Positions 1 to 7,983 of a stretch of DNA of 64,000 bases are shown piece after piece (positions within the stretch are counted from its first letter, which is position 1; each line of letters begins with the position of its first letter). The notes under the pieces were generated by a model. It searched no databases. It had not been told where the DNA came from and saw only the letters and a list, made by a program, of their open reading frames with translations. The stretch comes from Clostridium sp. 28_17. GTDB taxonomy: Bacteria > Bacillota > Clostridia > TANB77 > CAG-508. The stretch spans positions 150,590 to 214,589 of the forward strand of contig MNRS01000018.1 in assembly GCA_001916065.1 (NCBI GenBank), in the 5' to 3' direction. A program made the position numbers and the translations under genes.

Positions 1-306
1 TGCCATTGTAACTGCAGCAAGTTTTCCTTCTTGTATAGCATGTTTTCCTATATTTTCATAGTATTTATAATTATCATATAATTTGTTTTTGTCTAGATAT
101 TCCATTGGTTCAATTACATCTTCGTTTTCTGATTCTTCTTTTGTTGTATTGGCATAAAGGCTTTTTATTAATTCGAAGTCTATGTTCATTATTTGGTCTA
201 ATAATTGCTTTTGCTTTTTTTCATCTAAATTTTCATAACCATTTAATAAGTGTTCTTGGTTGTATTTTTTTAATATTACTTTTGCTTCTTCTAATGTATT
301 GTCCAT
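1..306 (-). CDS. UDPGP-family nucleotidyltransferase, N-terminal part (cut by window edge)
   Basis: The minus-strand reading frame begins with ATG at 306 behind a GGAAG-type ribosome site and stays open to base 1, giving 102 residues (MDNTLEEAKVILKKYNQEHL at the start). The visible end, IGKHAIQEGKLAAVTMA, leads directly into where the GGxGTRLG nucleotide-binding loop of the UDP-sugar pyrophosphorylase (UAP1/UDPGP) family would begin. From family knowledge such enzymes make UDP-GlcNAc or UDP-hexoses from UTP and a sugar 1-phosphate. The catalytic loop itself lies outside the window, so substrate cannot be judged. The upstream helical region is typical of the eukaryote-like UDPGP type rather than of GlmU. 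Confidence 0.75.
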   Translation of the reverse strand, partial: MDNTLEEAKVILKKYNQEHLLNGYENLDEKKQKQLLDQIMNIDFELIKSLYANTTKEESENEDVIEPMEYLDKNKLYDNYKYYENIGKHAIQEGKLAAVTMA

Positions 307-427
307 ATTTATTCTTCCTTTCGTTTGCACTTTGACTGCTTCATTTTTTTATGTACTTTATACTTTATACTATTTATTGAAATTTATCAAGTATTTTTTA
401 AAATTTTATAATATTTTTTCTACACCT

Positions 428-512
428 GGTTACAATTCACAGTCCGTAAAATTATTGTTTGCGTGTTTTCCTTCCTACCATTGGGTAATTATGTAGGCTG
501 TGAACTGTAACC
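428..512. repeat. Short palindromic repeat element with GGTTACARTTCACAG ends
   Basis: Bases 428-442 (GGTTACAATTCACAG) and 498-512 (CTGTGAACTGTAACC) are inverted repeats with one mismatch. They bound about 85 bases. The interior AAAATTATTGTTTGCGTG is very similar to the arm of the larger palindrome at 6387-6649, which is itself followed by TGAATTGTAAC. This looks like a dispersed, non-autonomous repeat family. It overlaps the 3' end of the neighbouring minus-strand gene and supplies its stop codon. Confidence 0.6.
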
Positions 513-967
513 ACACCTGATGTTGATAAAATTTTGGTATAATTTTTTTCTATATTGCTTGCATCTTCTTTGATTTCGTTTATATCATAACAATCTACAA
601 CTTTTACATCACTATTGTTTATCCAATTTTCTATATTTCTATTCATATTTTCTATATAATTTTCTTTTCCTTTTATAAAGATTAATGTTTCTTTTCCTTC
701 TTTATTTGCATTTTTTACTTCTTTAAATTTATCCAAATCATTATTTTTCCAGTTTATTTTTGTTATTCTTTCTTTGTCTTCTTTTGCCAAATTTACATTT
801 TCTAAAACTTTATTTACTGTATTATCTAAATTATTTTCTGTCATTATTATTACATTTTTATTCTTTTTTAAATTTTCATTAATATAAGGTAAACTTATCA
901 TTTCAAAATGATAATCACTTGCAAAAAACAAGCATATTTTTTCTTTTCTTTTGTTTTTTTTCATCAT
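452..967 (-). CDS. Hypothetical protein with repeat-derived C-terminus
   Basis: I do not recognise this 171-residue lysine/asparagine-rich protein. The N-terminal part (KICLFFASDYHFEMISLPYI) looks like the first beta-alpha unit of an alpha/beta fold, and a second hydrophobic strand follows (NVIIMTEN). The last ~25 residues (VVTVHSLHNYPMVGRKTRKQ) are encoded by the palindromic repeat at 428-512, so the native C-terminus has probably been replaced or extended by repeat insertion. Start may be either of two adjacent ATG codons (967 or 964). It is convergent with nothing and diverges from spoIIR. Function unknown. Confidence 0.6.
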   Translation of the reverse strand: MMKKNKRKEKICLFFASDYHFEMISLPYINENLKKNKNVIIMTENNLDNTVNKVLENVNLAKEDKERITKINWKNNDLDKFKEVKNANKEGKETLIFIKGKENYIENMNRNIENWINNSDVKVVDCYDINEIKEDASNIEKNYTKILSTSGVVTVHSLHNYPMVGRKTRKQ

Positions 968-1081
968 AAGAATATCAACCCTTTCACTTTACAAAGTTTT
1001 TTTCTTTAGTGTAACCTTGTTTTTGATTACTGGTAAATTTTACCATTTATTTTTTTGTGTGTCAAGAAAAAATTGGAAAAT

Positions 1082-1120
1082 ATTTCAAATTTATTTCAGA
1101 AATATTTCAATTATATTTCA
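1082..1120. promoter_or_regulatory. Four ATTTCA iterons at exact 11-base spacing upstream of spoIIR
   Basis: ATTTCA begins at 1082, 1093, 1104 and 1115, so four copies lie on one face of the helix. They sit in the 269-base divergent spacer between the unknown gene and spoIIR, just before a TATAAT-like hexamer at 1131-1136. An odd palindrome TGGTAAATTTTACCA (about 1041-1055) is a second candidate operator. No regulator can be assigned. The spacing could also be chance in A+T-rich DNA. Confidence 0.35.
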
Positions 1121-1236
1121 AAAATTGCCCTATAATTAAAAATCACCTTTATTTCTTTTATTTGTATAATTTTATCTAAAATGTAAATAATTAAATTAAA
1201 GAATTTTTTAGAAAAAAAGTTTATTGGAGGTAACAT

Positions 1237-1905
1237 ATGAAAAAATTATTAAACAACAAAAAAAATTCCAAATTAGGAATTATCCTAACTTTAATTTTAT
1301 TATTAATTATATATACAATAATCTGTGCTTTTTCTTATGTTCAGGCAGTATCAACAGATATAAGTAACAGTGTTTTTAGATTGCACGTTTTGGCAAATAG
1401 CAACAGTGATGCGGATCAAGCCTTAAAATACAAAGTAAGAGATAATTTACTTAAATATATGAATGGTCTTTGCTCAAATTGTACTTCTAAAGATGAAGCA
1501 ATAAAAATTGTAACAGAGCATCAAGATGAATTTAAACAAGTTGCTTTAGATACTATTTACAACGAAGGATATTCATATGATGTAAAAATAAATATTGGAA
1601 ATTTTGAATTTCCAACAAAACAATATGGTGATATTTCGCTCCCTGCAGGTTATTATGATGCTCTAAGAGTTGAAATTGGTGAAGCAAAAGGTCGTAATTG
1701 GTGGTGTGTGATGTTCCCTTCTTTATGCTTTATTGATGTTTCGTCAGGCTTTGTTCCAGAAGAATCAAAAGAGGATTTACAAAAAGTTTTATCTGATGAG
1801 GAATATTCATTAATTTCTGACAGTTCAAATTCTAGTATAAAGTTTAAATTTAAATTACTAGAATTGTTTGCAAATAATGGCCTCCTTACTGCTAAAAATT
1901 TCTAA
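1237..1905 (+). CDS. spoIIR: Stage II sporulation protein R
   Basis: This 222-residue protein matches the SpoIIR family: a single N-terminal membrane/signal segment (LGIILTLILLLIIYTIICAF), then FRLHVLANSNSDADQALKYK and VRDNLLKYM, the family's diagnostic block. A later block contains RVEIGEAKGRNWWCVMFPSLC. In Bacillus SpoIIR is made in the forespore under sigma F and is secreted to trigger SpoIIGA to process pro-sigma E in the mother cell. A strong ribosome site (TTGGAGGT) precedes ATG. Its presence indicates that the organism sporulates or recently did. The length is close to that of clostridial homologues. Confidence 0.95.
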   Translation: MKKLLNNKKNSKLGIILTLILLLIIYTIICAFSYVQAVSTDISNSVFRLHVLANSNSDADQALKYKVRDNLLKYMNGLCSNCTSKDEAIKIVTEHQDEFKQVALDTIYNEGYSYDVKINIGNFEFPTKQYGDISLPAGYYDALRVEIGEAKGRNWWCVMFPSLCFIDVSSGFVPEESKEDLQKVLSDEEYSLISDSSNSSIKFKFKLLELFANNGLLTAKNF

Positions 1906-1911
1906 TTATAC

Positions 1912-1940
1912 TTGCAATACGTAACTCTTTATGGTATATT
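1912..1940 (+). promoter_or_regulatory. Predicted sigma A promoter for murA
   Basis: TTGCAA at 1912-1917 and TATATT at 1935-1940 are separated by 17 bases. They lie in the spacer between spoIIR and murA, about 40 bases ahead of the TTG start. This lets murA be expressed independently of the sporulation gene upstream. Confidence 0.6.
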
Positions 1941-1980
1941 TTATGCATATGAAATTATATTCTATTCAGGGGGAATCATT

Positions 1981-3240
1981 TTGGAAAAATTAGTAATAAC
2001 AGGACCAACACCTTTAAAAGGTGAAGTAGAAATAAGCGGAGCAAAGAATGCGGCAGTAGCACTATTACCAGCCACATTATTAATAGATGGTGTTTGCACA
2101 ATAACAAATGTGCCAAATATAAGTGATGTCCAAATTTTATGCAAAATTTTAGGAGAAATGGGTGCAAAAATTGATTGGACTGGAAAAAATGAATTAAAAA
2201 TTGATACAACAAATATAACTACAACACAGGCACCTCTTGATTTAACAAGTAAATTTAGAGCTTCTTACTATCTTATTGGAGCGATGCTTGGTAGAACTGG
2301 AGAAATTGAAGTTGGTATGCCAGGAGGATGTAACTTAGGTGCAAGGCCAATTGATCAACATATTAAAGGTTTTGAATTATTGGGAGCAAATGTTAAAGTT
2401 GGCAAAGGGACAATTAGTGCAAAAGCGTCTTGCCTAAAAGGTGCACACATATATATGGATGTTGTTTCAGTTGGAGCAACAATAAACATTATACTTGCTA
2501 GTGTTTTGGCAAAAGGTACAACTACAATTGATAATGCTGCTAAAGAGCCCCATATTGTTGATGTTGCTAACTTTTTAAATACAATGGGTGCAGATATTAG
2601 AGGTGCTGGAACAGATGTTATAAAAATAAATGGTGTTGAAAAATTACATGGAAATGCTACATATTCTGTTGTTCCAGATCAAATAGAAGCAGGTACATTT
2701 ATGCTTGCTGCCATTGCATCTAAAGGTGATTTACTTATAAAAAATTGTATAACAAAACATTTGGAACCTTTAACTGCAAAAATTGTAGAAATTGGTGGAA
2801 ATGTTGAAGATAATGGTGATAGTATTAGAGTTTGGTATAGCAAACGTCCTAATAAAGCAAATATTAAAACATTACCTTATCCAGGTTTTCCAACAGATTT
2901 GCAACCTCAAATGGGTGTTGTTTTAGCAACTGCAAATGGTACAAGCATCATAAACGAAAGTATTTGGGAATCAAGATTCCAATATACTGCCGAATTAAAT
3001 AAGATGGGTGCAAATATTACAGCACAAGGAAAAACTGCCATATTTGAAGGTGTAGACGAATTATTTGGAGCACCTGTTTATTCTACAGATCTACGTGCAG
3101 GCGCTGCTTTAATTGTTGCAGGTGTATCTGCAAATGGTGTAACAGAAGTTTACAACCTAGGTCACATAGATAGAGGTTATGAAAACATTGAAGAAAAATT
3201 CAGAAAAATTGGAGCAAATATAAAAAGAGTAAATGAATAG
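1981..3240 (+). CDS. murA: UDP-N-acetylglucosamine 1-carboxyvinyltransferase (MurA)
   Basis: MurA transfers enolpyruvate from PEP to UDP-GlcNAc in the cytoplasm, the first committed step of peptidoglycan synthesis. The protein is 419 residues when started at the TTG at 1981, which sits right behind GGGGGAA. The longer frame from 1912 would place coding sequence over the promoter and adds a non-family leader. The N-terminus LVITGPTPLKGEVEISGAKNA, the active-site loop GGCNLGARPIDQHIKGF with Cys117 (the fosfomycin target position, not Asp) and the C-terminal LRAGAALIVAG are all present. The paralogue type (MurAA or MurAB/MurZ) cannot be decided. Confidence 0.95.
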   Translation: MEKLVITGPTPLKGEVEISGAKNAAVALLPATLLIDGVCTITNVPNISDVQILCKILGEMGAKIDWTGKNELKIDTTNITTTQAPLDLTSKFRASYYLIGAMLGRTGEIEVGMPGGCNLGARPIDQHIKGFELLGANVKVGKGTISAKASCLKGAHIYMDVVSVGATINIILASVLAKGTTTIDNAAKEPHIVDVANFLNTMGADIRGAGTDVIKINGVEKLHGNATYSVVPDQIEAGTFMLAAIASKGDLLIKNCITKHLEPLTAKIVEIGGNVEDNGDSIRVWYSKRPNKANIKTLPYPGFPTDLQPQMGVVLATANGTSIINESIWESRFQYTAELNKMGANITAQGKTAIFEGVDELFGAPVYSTDLRAGAALIVAGVSANGVTEVYNLGHIDRGYENIEEKFRKIGANIKRVNE

Positions 3241-3338
3241 TTTTTGATAAAAATAAAGTGGATATATGGTTTTATAGTGTCCATTTTATTTCTAACTATA
3301 GCAAAAAATAGCAAAAGAAATAGAAAGAAGTACACATT

Positions 3339-4130
3339 ATGTTTAATTTTTGTAGTTTATATAGTGGAAGCAGTGGAAACAGTTTATATGTTGAAACAGA
3401 AAATACCAGACTATTAATAGATGCAGGAGTTAGTAGTAAAAAGATTGAATTAGCATTAACTAACCTTGATGTTGACCCTGCTTCTATAAATGGTATATTA
3501 GTAACACATGAACATTCAGACCATGTTCAAGGTTTAGGAACATTTGCAAAGAAATTTAATTTACCTATATATGTAAATCAAAAAACTTTAGATGCAATGC
3601 CTAAACAGAGAGATAAGATAAAAGAAGAAAATATAAATAATATTAAAATAGAAGAAAAATTCGAAATTGGTGATTTACAAATAAAGCCTTTTGCAATTCC
3701 GCATGATGCAGCAAATCCCTGCGGTTTTAATATCTTTAAGGGAGAGCAAAAAATAAGTATAGCGACAGATATTGGCCATATGACAAATGGTATTTTAAAA
3801 AATTTGGAAGATAGTATTTTTGTTTTATTAGAATCAAATTATGATCCTGAAGTACTTAAATTTTCTAGATATCCTTACATATTAAAATCACGAATTGCAG
3901 GTCCAAATGGTCATTTACCTAACGAAACAGCGGGAAAAACAATTGCACATTTATTACAATCTGGTCTTAAACAAGCAACTCTTGGACATTTAAGTAAAGA
4001 AAGTAATTTTCCGGAATTGGCATATAAAACAGTTATTGATGAGATTATTTCTAATAGCAATTATAATGAAAATTCATTAAAATTAAATGTTGCAAGCCGC
4101 GATGTTCCTGGGACACGTTTTTCTTTTTAA
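3339..4130 (+). CDS. walJ: Metallo-beta-lactamase fold protein, WalJ/YycJ (VicX) family
   Basis: The protein is 263 residues with the opening LYSGSSGNSLYVE and LLIDAGVS typical of YycJ/WalJ, then the metal-binding HEHSDH motif (about residue 58-63). A second histidine occurs in PHDAANPCGF, and DIGHMT and a late GHLSKESNF complete the site. In Bacillus and Streptococcus the gene lies in the walRK cluster and its product is a 5' exonuclease-like phosphodiesterase linked to DNA repair and cell-wall homeostasis. Here the kinase/regulator pair is absent but rlmH still follows, as in the Bacillus walRKHIJ-rlmH region. Family call firm, biochemical role inferred. Confidence 0.9.
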   Translation: MFNFCSLYSGSSGNSLYVETENTRLLIDAGVSSKKIELALTNLDVDPASINGILVTHEHSDHVQGLGTFAKKFNLPIYVNQKTLDAMPKQRDKIKEENINNIKIEEKFEIGDLQIKPFAIPHDAANPCGFNIFKGEQKISIATDIGHMTNGILKNLEDSIFVLLESNYDPEVLKFSRYPYILKSRIAGPNGHLPNETAGKTIAHLLQSGLKQATLGHLSKESNFPELAYKTVIDEIISNSNYNENSLKLNVASRDVPGTRFSF

Positions 4131-4218
4131 TGTTCTTTTGTGATCATCAGTTCCAAAAGTGATATTTGGTTATAGGTATTCCATTTAAAAACCTAAATAT
4201 TCAATTTGAGGATTAAAA

Positions 4219-4698
4219 ATGCTAACTATAAATGTAATATGTATTGGAAAAGTAAAAGAAAAATTTTTTAGAGATGCAATTGATGAATATTCAAAAAGAC
4301 TTTCAAAATATTGCAAATTAAATATTTTAGAACTTCCAGATGAAAAAATTCCAGACAAGACTAATTTAAATATTGAAAATGAAATTAAAACAAAAGAATG
4401 CAATAATATCATTAATCACATAAAAAAAGATTCTTATGTTGTTTGTTTGGATTTAAAGGGCAAGGAACTTTCTTCTGAAGAGTTCTCTAAAAACATTGAA
4501 AATATATCTATGCAGTCTAGTCAAATCACTTTTATAATTGGTGGTTCTTTGGGCCTAACTGAAAAACTTTTAGGTTTATCTAATCAAAAAATATGCTTTT
4601 CGAAAATGACTTTTCCACATCAATTAATTCGTGTTTTTTTACTAGAGCAAATTTTCAGAGCTTTTAAAATTTCTAATGGTGAGACTTACCATAGATAA
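4219..4698 (+). CDS. rlmH: 23S rRNA (pseudouridine1915-N3)-methyltransferase RlmH
   Basis: This is a 159-residue SPOUT-class methyltransferase, full length for the family. The start INVICIGKVKEKFF, the SAM-binding knot segment TFIIGGSLGLTE and the C-terminal block FPHQLIRVFLLEQIFRAFKI with terminal YH are diagnostic. RlmH methylates pseudouridine 1915 in helix 69 of assembled 70S ribosomes. The gene follows walJ with an 88-base spacer and a GAGGA ribosome site. Confidence 0.95.
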   Translation: MLTINVICIGKVKEKFFRDAIDEYSKRLSKYCKLNILELPDEKIPDKTNLNIENEIKTKECNNIINHIKKDSYVVCLDLKGKELSSEEFSKNIENISMQSSQITFIIGGSLGLTEKLLGLSNQKICFSKMTFPHQLIRVFLLEQIFRAFKISNGETYHR

Positions 4699-4832
4699 TT
4701 TATATAATTGTAGGGAAAATAACTTTTATAGATTGTGTAAAAAGTGGGACACAAAAATAATTAAAAATAAAATATCAAAATATTGGGGGATATTATGATA
4801 GACCTATCTTCCCTACAAAATTAAAAACATTA

Positions 4833-4940
4833 TTAAATTTTTTTATTGATTTTTTTTAAGATTATGATTGCTAGTATTTTAGTTATCATTTTTTTGATTA
4901 TTAAAAAATTGATTATAAATAATATGATTTTAAAAATCAT
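4833..4940 (-). CDS. Candidate small hydrophobic membrane peptide (35 aa)
   Basis: A short minus-strand frame starts with ATG at 4940 behind a perfect AGGAGGT. It encodes 35 residues, almost all I/L/F with interspersed K (MIFKIILFIINFLIIKKM at the start), so it would insert in the membrane. A consensus promoter (TTGACT at 5046-5051, 17 bases, TATAAT at 5023-5028) lies upstream with a 5' leader of about 75 bases. The first codons form a small hairpin, ATGATTTTTAAAATCAT. The layout resembles type I toxins, but I could not find a convincing antisense promoter. It could equally be an unrelated membrane peptide. Confidence 0.4.
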   Translation of the reverse strand: MIFKIILFIINFLIIKKMITKILAIIILKKINKKI

Positions 4941-5022
4941 AAGACCTCCTGTATGTTTGTTTCTTTATTTCTTTAAATTTTATTAGCCTTTAAGATTTTT
5001 ATTTTAAACTTTTTATGGACAT

Positions 5023-5051
5023 ATTATATATCAGTTTTCATAAAAAGTCAA
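5023..5051 (-). promoter_or_regulatory. Consensus promoter for the 35-aa peptide
   Basis: Read on the minus strand: TTGACT (5051-5046), 17-base spacer, TATAAT (5028-5023). Only the small frame at 4833-4940 lies downstream. Confidence 0.55.
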
Positions 5052-5117
5052 CAAAAAGATTTCGACAAAAATCGACATAAAAAAGATTACAGCTTATGGC
5101 TCATAAAATTATTGTTA

Positions 5118-5645
5118 TTAAAATAGTATTTTGCATACAATAATACTTGTTACAATACCAACAAAATCTGCTATCAAAGCAGCCCATAAAACAAATCTCG
5201 TCTTTTTTATTCCAACACTACTTGTATAAACAGCAATCGTATAAACAGTGGTTTCTGTTGAACCCATTATTACAGATGCGATTAATCCAATATTTGAATC
5301 GACACCAAAATTTTTCATTATATCAGTTGCTACAGCAACAGAAGCACTACCTGAAATTGGTCTTATCAATGCAAGTGGCAAAATCTCTGTAGGAAAATTA
5401 ACAATGTTTAAAAGTGGATTTAAAAATTTTACAATAACATCAATTATCCCTGAACTTCTTAGTGCTCCAATTGCTACAAACAATCCAACTAATGTGGGAA
5501 AAATGTTGTAAATAATTTTTATTCCATCTTTTGCTCCTTCTAAAAAAATATCAAATACTTTTTTTCTTTCTAATATTCCATATAATATTATAATTATTAT
5601 CATTAATGGCATTGCTAAATTAGAAAAATATTCTATAAATTTCAA
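5118..5645 (-). CDS. spmB: Spore maturation protein B
   Basis: SpmB is an integral membrane protein with a nucleoside-transporter-like 'gate' domain. With SpmA it acts late in sporulation and affects spore core dehydration and heat resistance. The 175-residue product has several membrane segments and the family blocks RPISGSASVAVATDIM and IMGSTETTVYTIAVY. I chose the TTG at 5645 because GAGGTG lies just upstream. The longer frame to 5669 would put that ribosome site inside the gene. It follows spmA on the same strand with a short spacer, so the two probably form one operon. Confidence 0.93.
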   Translation of the reverse strand: MKFIEYFSNLAMPLMIIIIILYGILERKKVFDIFLEGAKDGIKIIYNIFPTLVGLFVAIGALRSSGIIDVIVKFLNPLLNIVNFPTEILPLALIRPISGSASVAVATDIMKNFGVDSNIGLIASVIMGSTETTVYTIAVYTSSVGIKKTRFVLWAALIADFVGIVTSIIVCKILF

Positions 5646-5713
5646 TGTGAAATCACCTCTTTTTTGCAAAAAATATATTATATAATTTTAATTTTATATT
5701 TTGCTCATAAATT

Positions 5714-6292
5714 TTATTTACCTAATTTTATAAAAATTTTTGTAGCAGTAATTCCCGCAATTGCTGCACATATTGTTGCAATCCACACCGGAACAATAAT
5801 TGCTGTTGGATTATTTGACCCTAGTGAGTTTCGTATGGCTATTACTGTGGTTGGTATAAGTTGAATCGAAGCCGTATTTAATACAATAAACATTGCCATA
5901 TCATTTGTTAATACTTTTTTATTGTTATTTTTTTCTTGCATTGTTTGCATTGCCTTAATGCCTAGTGGTGTTGCAGCATTTCCTAATCCTAATATGTTTG
6001 CTACCATGTTCATAGATATTTTTTCGTATGTGTCAGTATTTTTTTCTATTTTGGGAAATAAAATTTTTATTATTGGTTTTAGAAACTTTGTGATTTTTTT
6101 CATTGCTGTTGTTTTACTGGCTATCTGCATTATTCCGTTCCATAGACACATTGTTCCAAGTAAAGTAATACATAAATTCACCGCTGAATTTGCACTTTCA
6201 AATATTGAATTATTTATATTTTTTAAATTTCCTGATAAAATTGCATATATTATTGATATTATTAAAAATGATGGCCATAATATATTTAACAT
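5714..6292 (-). CDS. spmA: Spore maturation protein A
   Basis: A 192-residue multi-spanning protein of the SpmA family. It carries the diagnostic MCLWNGIMQIA, NILGLGNAATPLGIKAM and NTASIQLIPTTVIAIR blocks. It is the partner of SpmB directly downstream and is expected in the mother-cell or forespore membranes. Length is normal. Two tandem 'gate' domain proteins in the order spmA-spmB is the arrangement found across spore-formers. Confidence 0.95.
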   Translation of the reverse strand: MLNILWPSFLIISIIYAILSGNLKNINNSIFESANSAVNLCITLLGTMCLWNGIMQIASKTTAMKKITKFLKPIIKILFPKIEKNTDTYEKISMNMVANILGLGNAATPLGIKAMQTMQEKNNNKKVLTNDMAMFIVLNTASIQLIPTTVIAIRNSLGSNNPTAIIVPVWIATICAAIAGITATKIFIKLGK

Positions 6293-6386
6293 TCAAATCA
6301 CCTATATAATTTTATTAGTTTTTTTTCTGTTTATTACTTATTAGTTGAAGTTCGGTTTCACATTTATTGTTACTACACATATTCCA

Positions 6387-6649
6387 TAAAATTATTGTTT
6401 GTGTGTTTCCCGTCCCCCTTGGATATATATGTATATGATTTTAAACTTTTCGAATGTAATTGGAGCAATATTAAAAATTCTTAAATAAATTTATGGAAAG
6501 AGTTCGCGTCGAACGCAGTGAGGACTAAGCGGAAGGGTGCCATAAATTTATTTTAGAAATTCTTATGTTGCGTATTGAGCCGAGAAAACGTTTCAAATCA
6601 TATACATATATATCCAAGGGGGACGGGAAACACACAAGCAATAATTTTA
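6387..6649. repeat. 263-bp nested palindrome (MITE-like repeat)
   Basis: The outer arms 6387-6450 and 6586-6649 are inverted repeats about 64 bp long with only a few mismatches. A second inverted repeat is nested inside (AAATTCTTAAATAAATTTATGG near 6476 against its complement near 6540-6563), so either strand could fold into one long hairpin. The right flank TGACTATGAATTGTAAC matches the end of the element at 428-512. The loop holds GC-richer sequence around 6501-6540. No frame inside is convincing. It lies between spmA and the AbrB-type gene. Confidence 0.7.
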
Positions 6650-6788
6650 CTGACTATGAATTGTAACACTTTTATGTCATTTTTGACATTTTTTGTCATT
6701 TTTTAATTGACCAATCGAAATATTTGTGCTATAGTTAATATGAAATCAATAATGGATTTATTAAAAAGTATCATTGAGGAGGAAAAAC

Positions 6789-7040
6789 ATGAAAGCTACA
6801 GGAATTATAAGAAGAGTTGACGAACTTGGAAGAGTAGTTATACCAATAGAAATTAGAAATCAATTTAATATAATTGAAAAAGACCCTATTGAAATATACG
6901 TTGATGATTCTTCTATCATATTAAAAAAATATGAACCAGATTGTATTTTTTGTGGAAATACAGAGGATTTAATTGAATACAAAGGGAAACTTGTATGCAA
7001 AAATTGCTCTGATGAATTAAATATATTACAAAAAAAATAG
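6789..7040 (+). CDS. AbrB/SpoVT-type transcriptional regulator with zinc-ribbon tail
   Basis: An 83-residue protein. Residues 1-45 (MKATGIIRRVDELGRVVIPI and EIRNQFNI) are the AbrB/SpoVT swapped-hairpin DNA-binding domain. The C-terminal part has two CxxC pairs (CIFC, CKNC) that would hold one zinc ion. Such regulators act as transition-state or sporulation regulators in Bacillota. The ATG at 6789 follows GAGGAGG. The TTG at 6774 would lie within that ribosome site. The gene is monocistronic and ends in a bidirectional terminator. Confidence 0.9.
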   Translation: MKATGIIRRVDELGRVVIPIEIRNQFNIIEKDPIEIYVDDSSIILKKYEPDCIFCGNTEDLIEYKGKLVCKNCSDELNILQKK

Positions 7041-7074
7041 ATATATAGGAAGACTCCCTATATATCTATTTTTA
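7039..7074. terminator. Bidirectional terminator between abrB-type gene and rsmI
   Basis: AGATATATAGG (7039-7049) pairs with CCTATATATCT (7057-7067) around a 6-7-base loop and is followed by a T-run. The opposite strand has an A/T tail too, so it can serve the convergent rsmI gene. Confidence 0.8.
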
Positions 7075-7896
7075 TATAAATTGTTGATATACATCATTTT
7101 TATTCATATTTCTATCTTTTGCAACTTTCTTTATAATATCTTTTTTTGATAATCCTTGCTCTTCATAAAATTTATAATGTTCTTCTATAGTAAGGTTATT
7201 TAAAGAATTTTCTTCTTCAACTTCTTTATTCCCCTCTATAATTAACACAATTTCACCTTTTAAATTTTCTGCCTTTTGAATTATTTCATCTATATTTCCC
7301 CTAATAAATTCTTCATGTATTTTTGTTATTTCCCTAGCCAAAGTGACTTTTCTATCTTGCGTCAATACTTTTTGAAGGTCTTTTAAAGTTGTTTCTAATT
7401 TATGTGGTGCTTCATAAATTATTATTGTTTTATTTGCTTTTTCTATTTCTTCTAATTTCTTTTTTCTTAATTTTTTATTTAATGGTAAAAATCCTAAAAA
7501 TGTGAATTCTTTTGTGTCTATTCCTGAACAAATCAAAGAATTTATCATTGCACATGCTCCTGGAATTGGAACAATATTTATTCCCAATTCTATACATTTT
7601 TTTATAACTTCTTCTCCAGGGTCACAAATTCCTGGTGTTCCAGCGTCTGATACTAGTGCAATGTTTTGACCTTCTTGCAATTTTTCAATTAATACATTTG
7701 ATTTTGTTTCTTCGTTGTGTCTGTGGTAACTTATCATTGGTTTAGATATTTCTAAATGGTTTAGTAATTTTAGTGTATGTCTTGTGTCCTCTGCTGCTAT
7801 CAAATCTGCTTCTTGTAAAGTTTTTATTGCTCTTACTGTTATATCATCTAAATTTCCTATTGGTGTTGCTACTATATATAAAGTTCCTTTTTTCAT
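7072..7896 (-). CDS. rsmI: 16S rRNA (cytidine1402-2'-O)-methyltransferase
   Basis: RsmI methylates the 2'-OH of C1402 in the decoding centre of 16S rRNA. The 274-residue protein has the tetrapyrrole-methylase fold signatures: GTLYIVATPIGNLDDITVRA at the start, EDTRHTLKLLNH, ALVSDAGTPGICDPGE and PIPGACAMI. The C-terminal helical region (IIKKVAKDRNMNKNDVYQ) is the family's small terminal domain. Directly upstream, and probably co-transcribed, lies the tRNA methylase gene, the usual yabB-rsmI pairing near the origin of Bacillota. Confidence 0.96.
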   Translation of the reverse strand: MKKGTLYIVATPIGNLDDITVRAIKTLQEADLIAAEDTRHTLKLLNHLEISKPMISYHRHNEETKSNVLIEKLQEGQNIALVSDAGTPGICDPGEEVIKKCIELGINIVPIPGACAMINSLICSGIDTKEFTFLGFLPLNKKLRKKKLEEIEKANKTIIIYEAPHKLETTLKDLQKVLTQDRKVTLAREITKIHEEFIRGNIDEIIQKAENLKGEIVLIIEGNKEVEEENSLNNLTIEEHYKFYEEQGLSKKDIIKKVAKDRNMNKNDVYQQFI

Positions 7897-7983
7897 TATT
7901 TTTTTCTTTCCTTCCTCATGTAAAGTGTGCTAAAAAATTCAAAATTTTATTTTAAATAATTACATTTTTTTAGCACTATTTTA

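Larger units (their letters stand above)
4699..5117. other. Intergenic region between rlmH and spmB
   Basis: A 419-base spacer. It contains a minus-strand promoter and a candidate 35-residue peptide, annotated separately. GTAGGGA at 4711 can pair with TCCCTAC near 4810, about 90 bases apart, which could form the base of a larger RNA structure ending the rlmH transcript. I see no further gene. Confidence 0.5.

Noticed and set aside
105..335. Plus-strand hydrophobic frames near the window start
   Set aside because: They are antisense shadows of the UDPGP-type gene, whose minus-strand product matches a known family.
1912..1980. Longer MurA start at 1912
   Set aside because: It would overlay the promoter and add a hydrophobic leader not seen in MurA. 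TTG at 1981 has the ribosome site and gives Cys117 at the family position.
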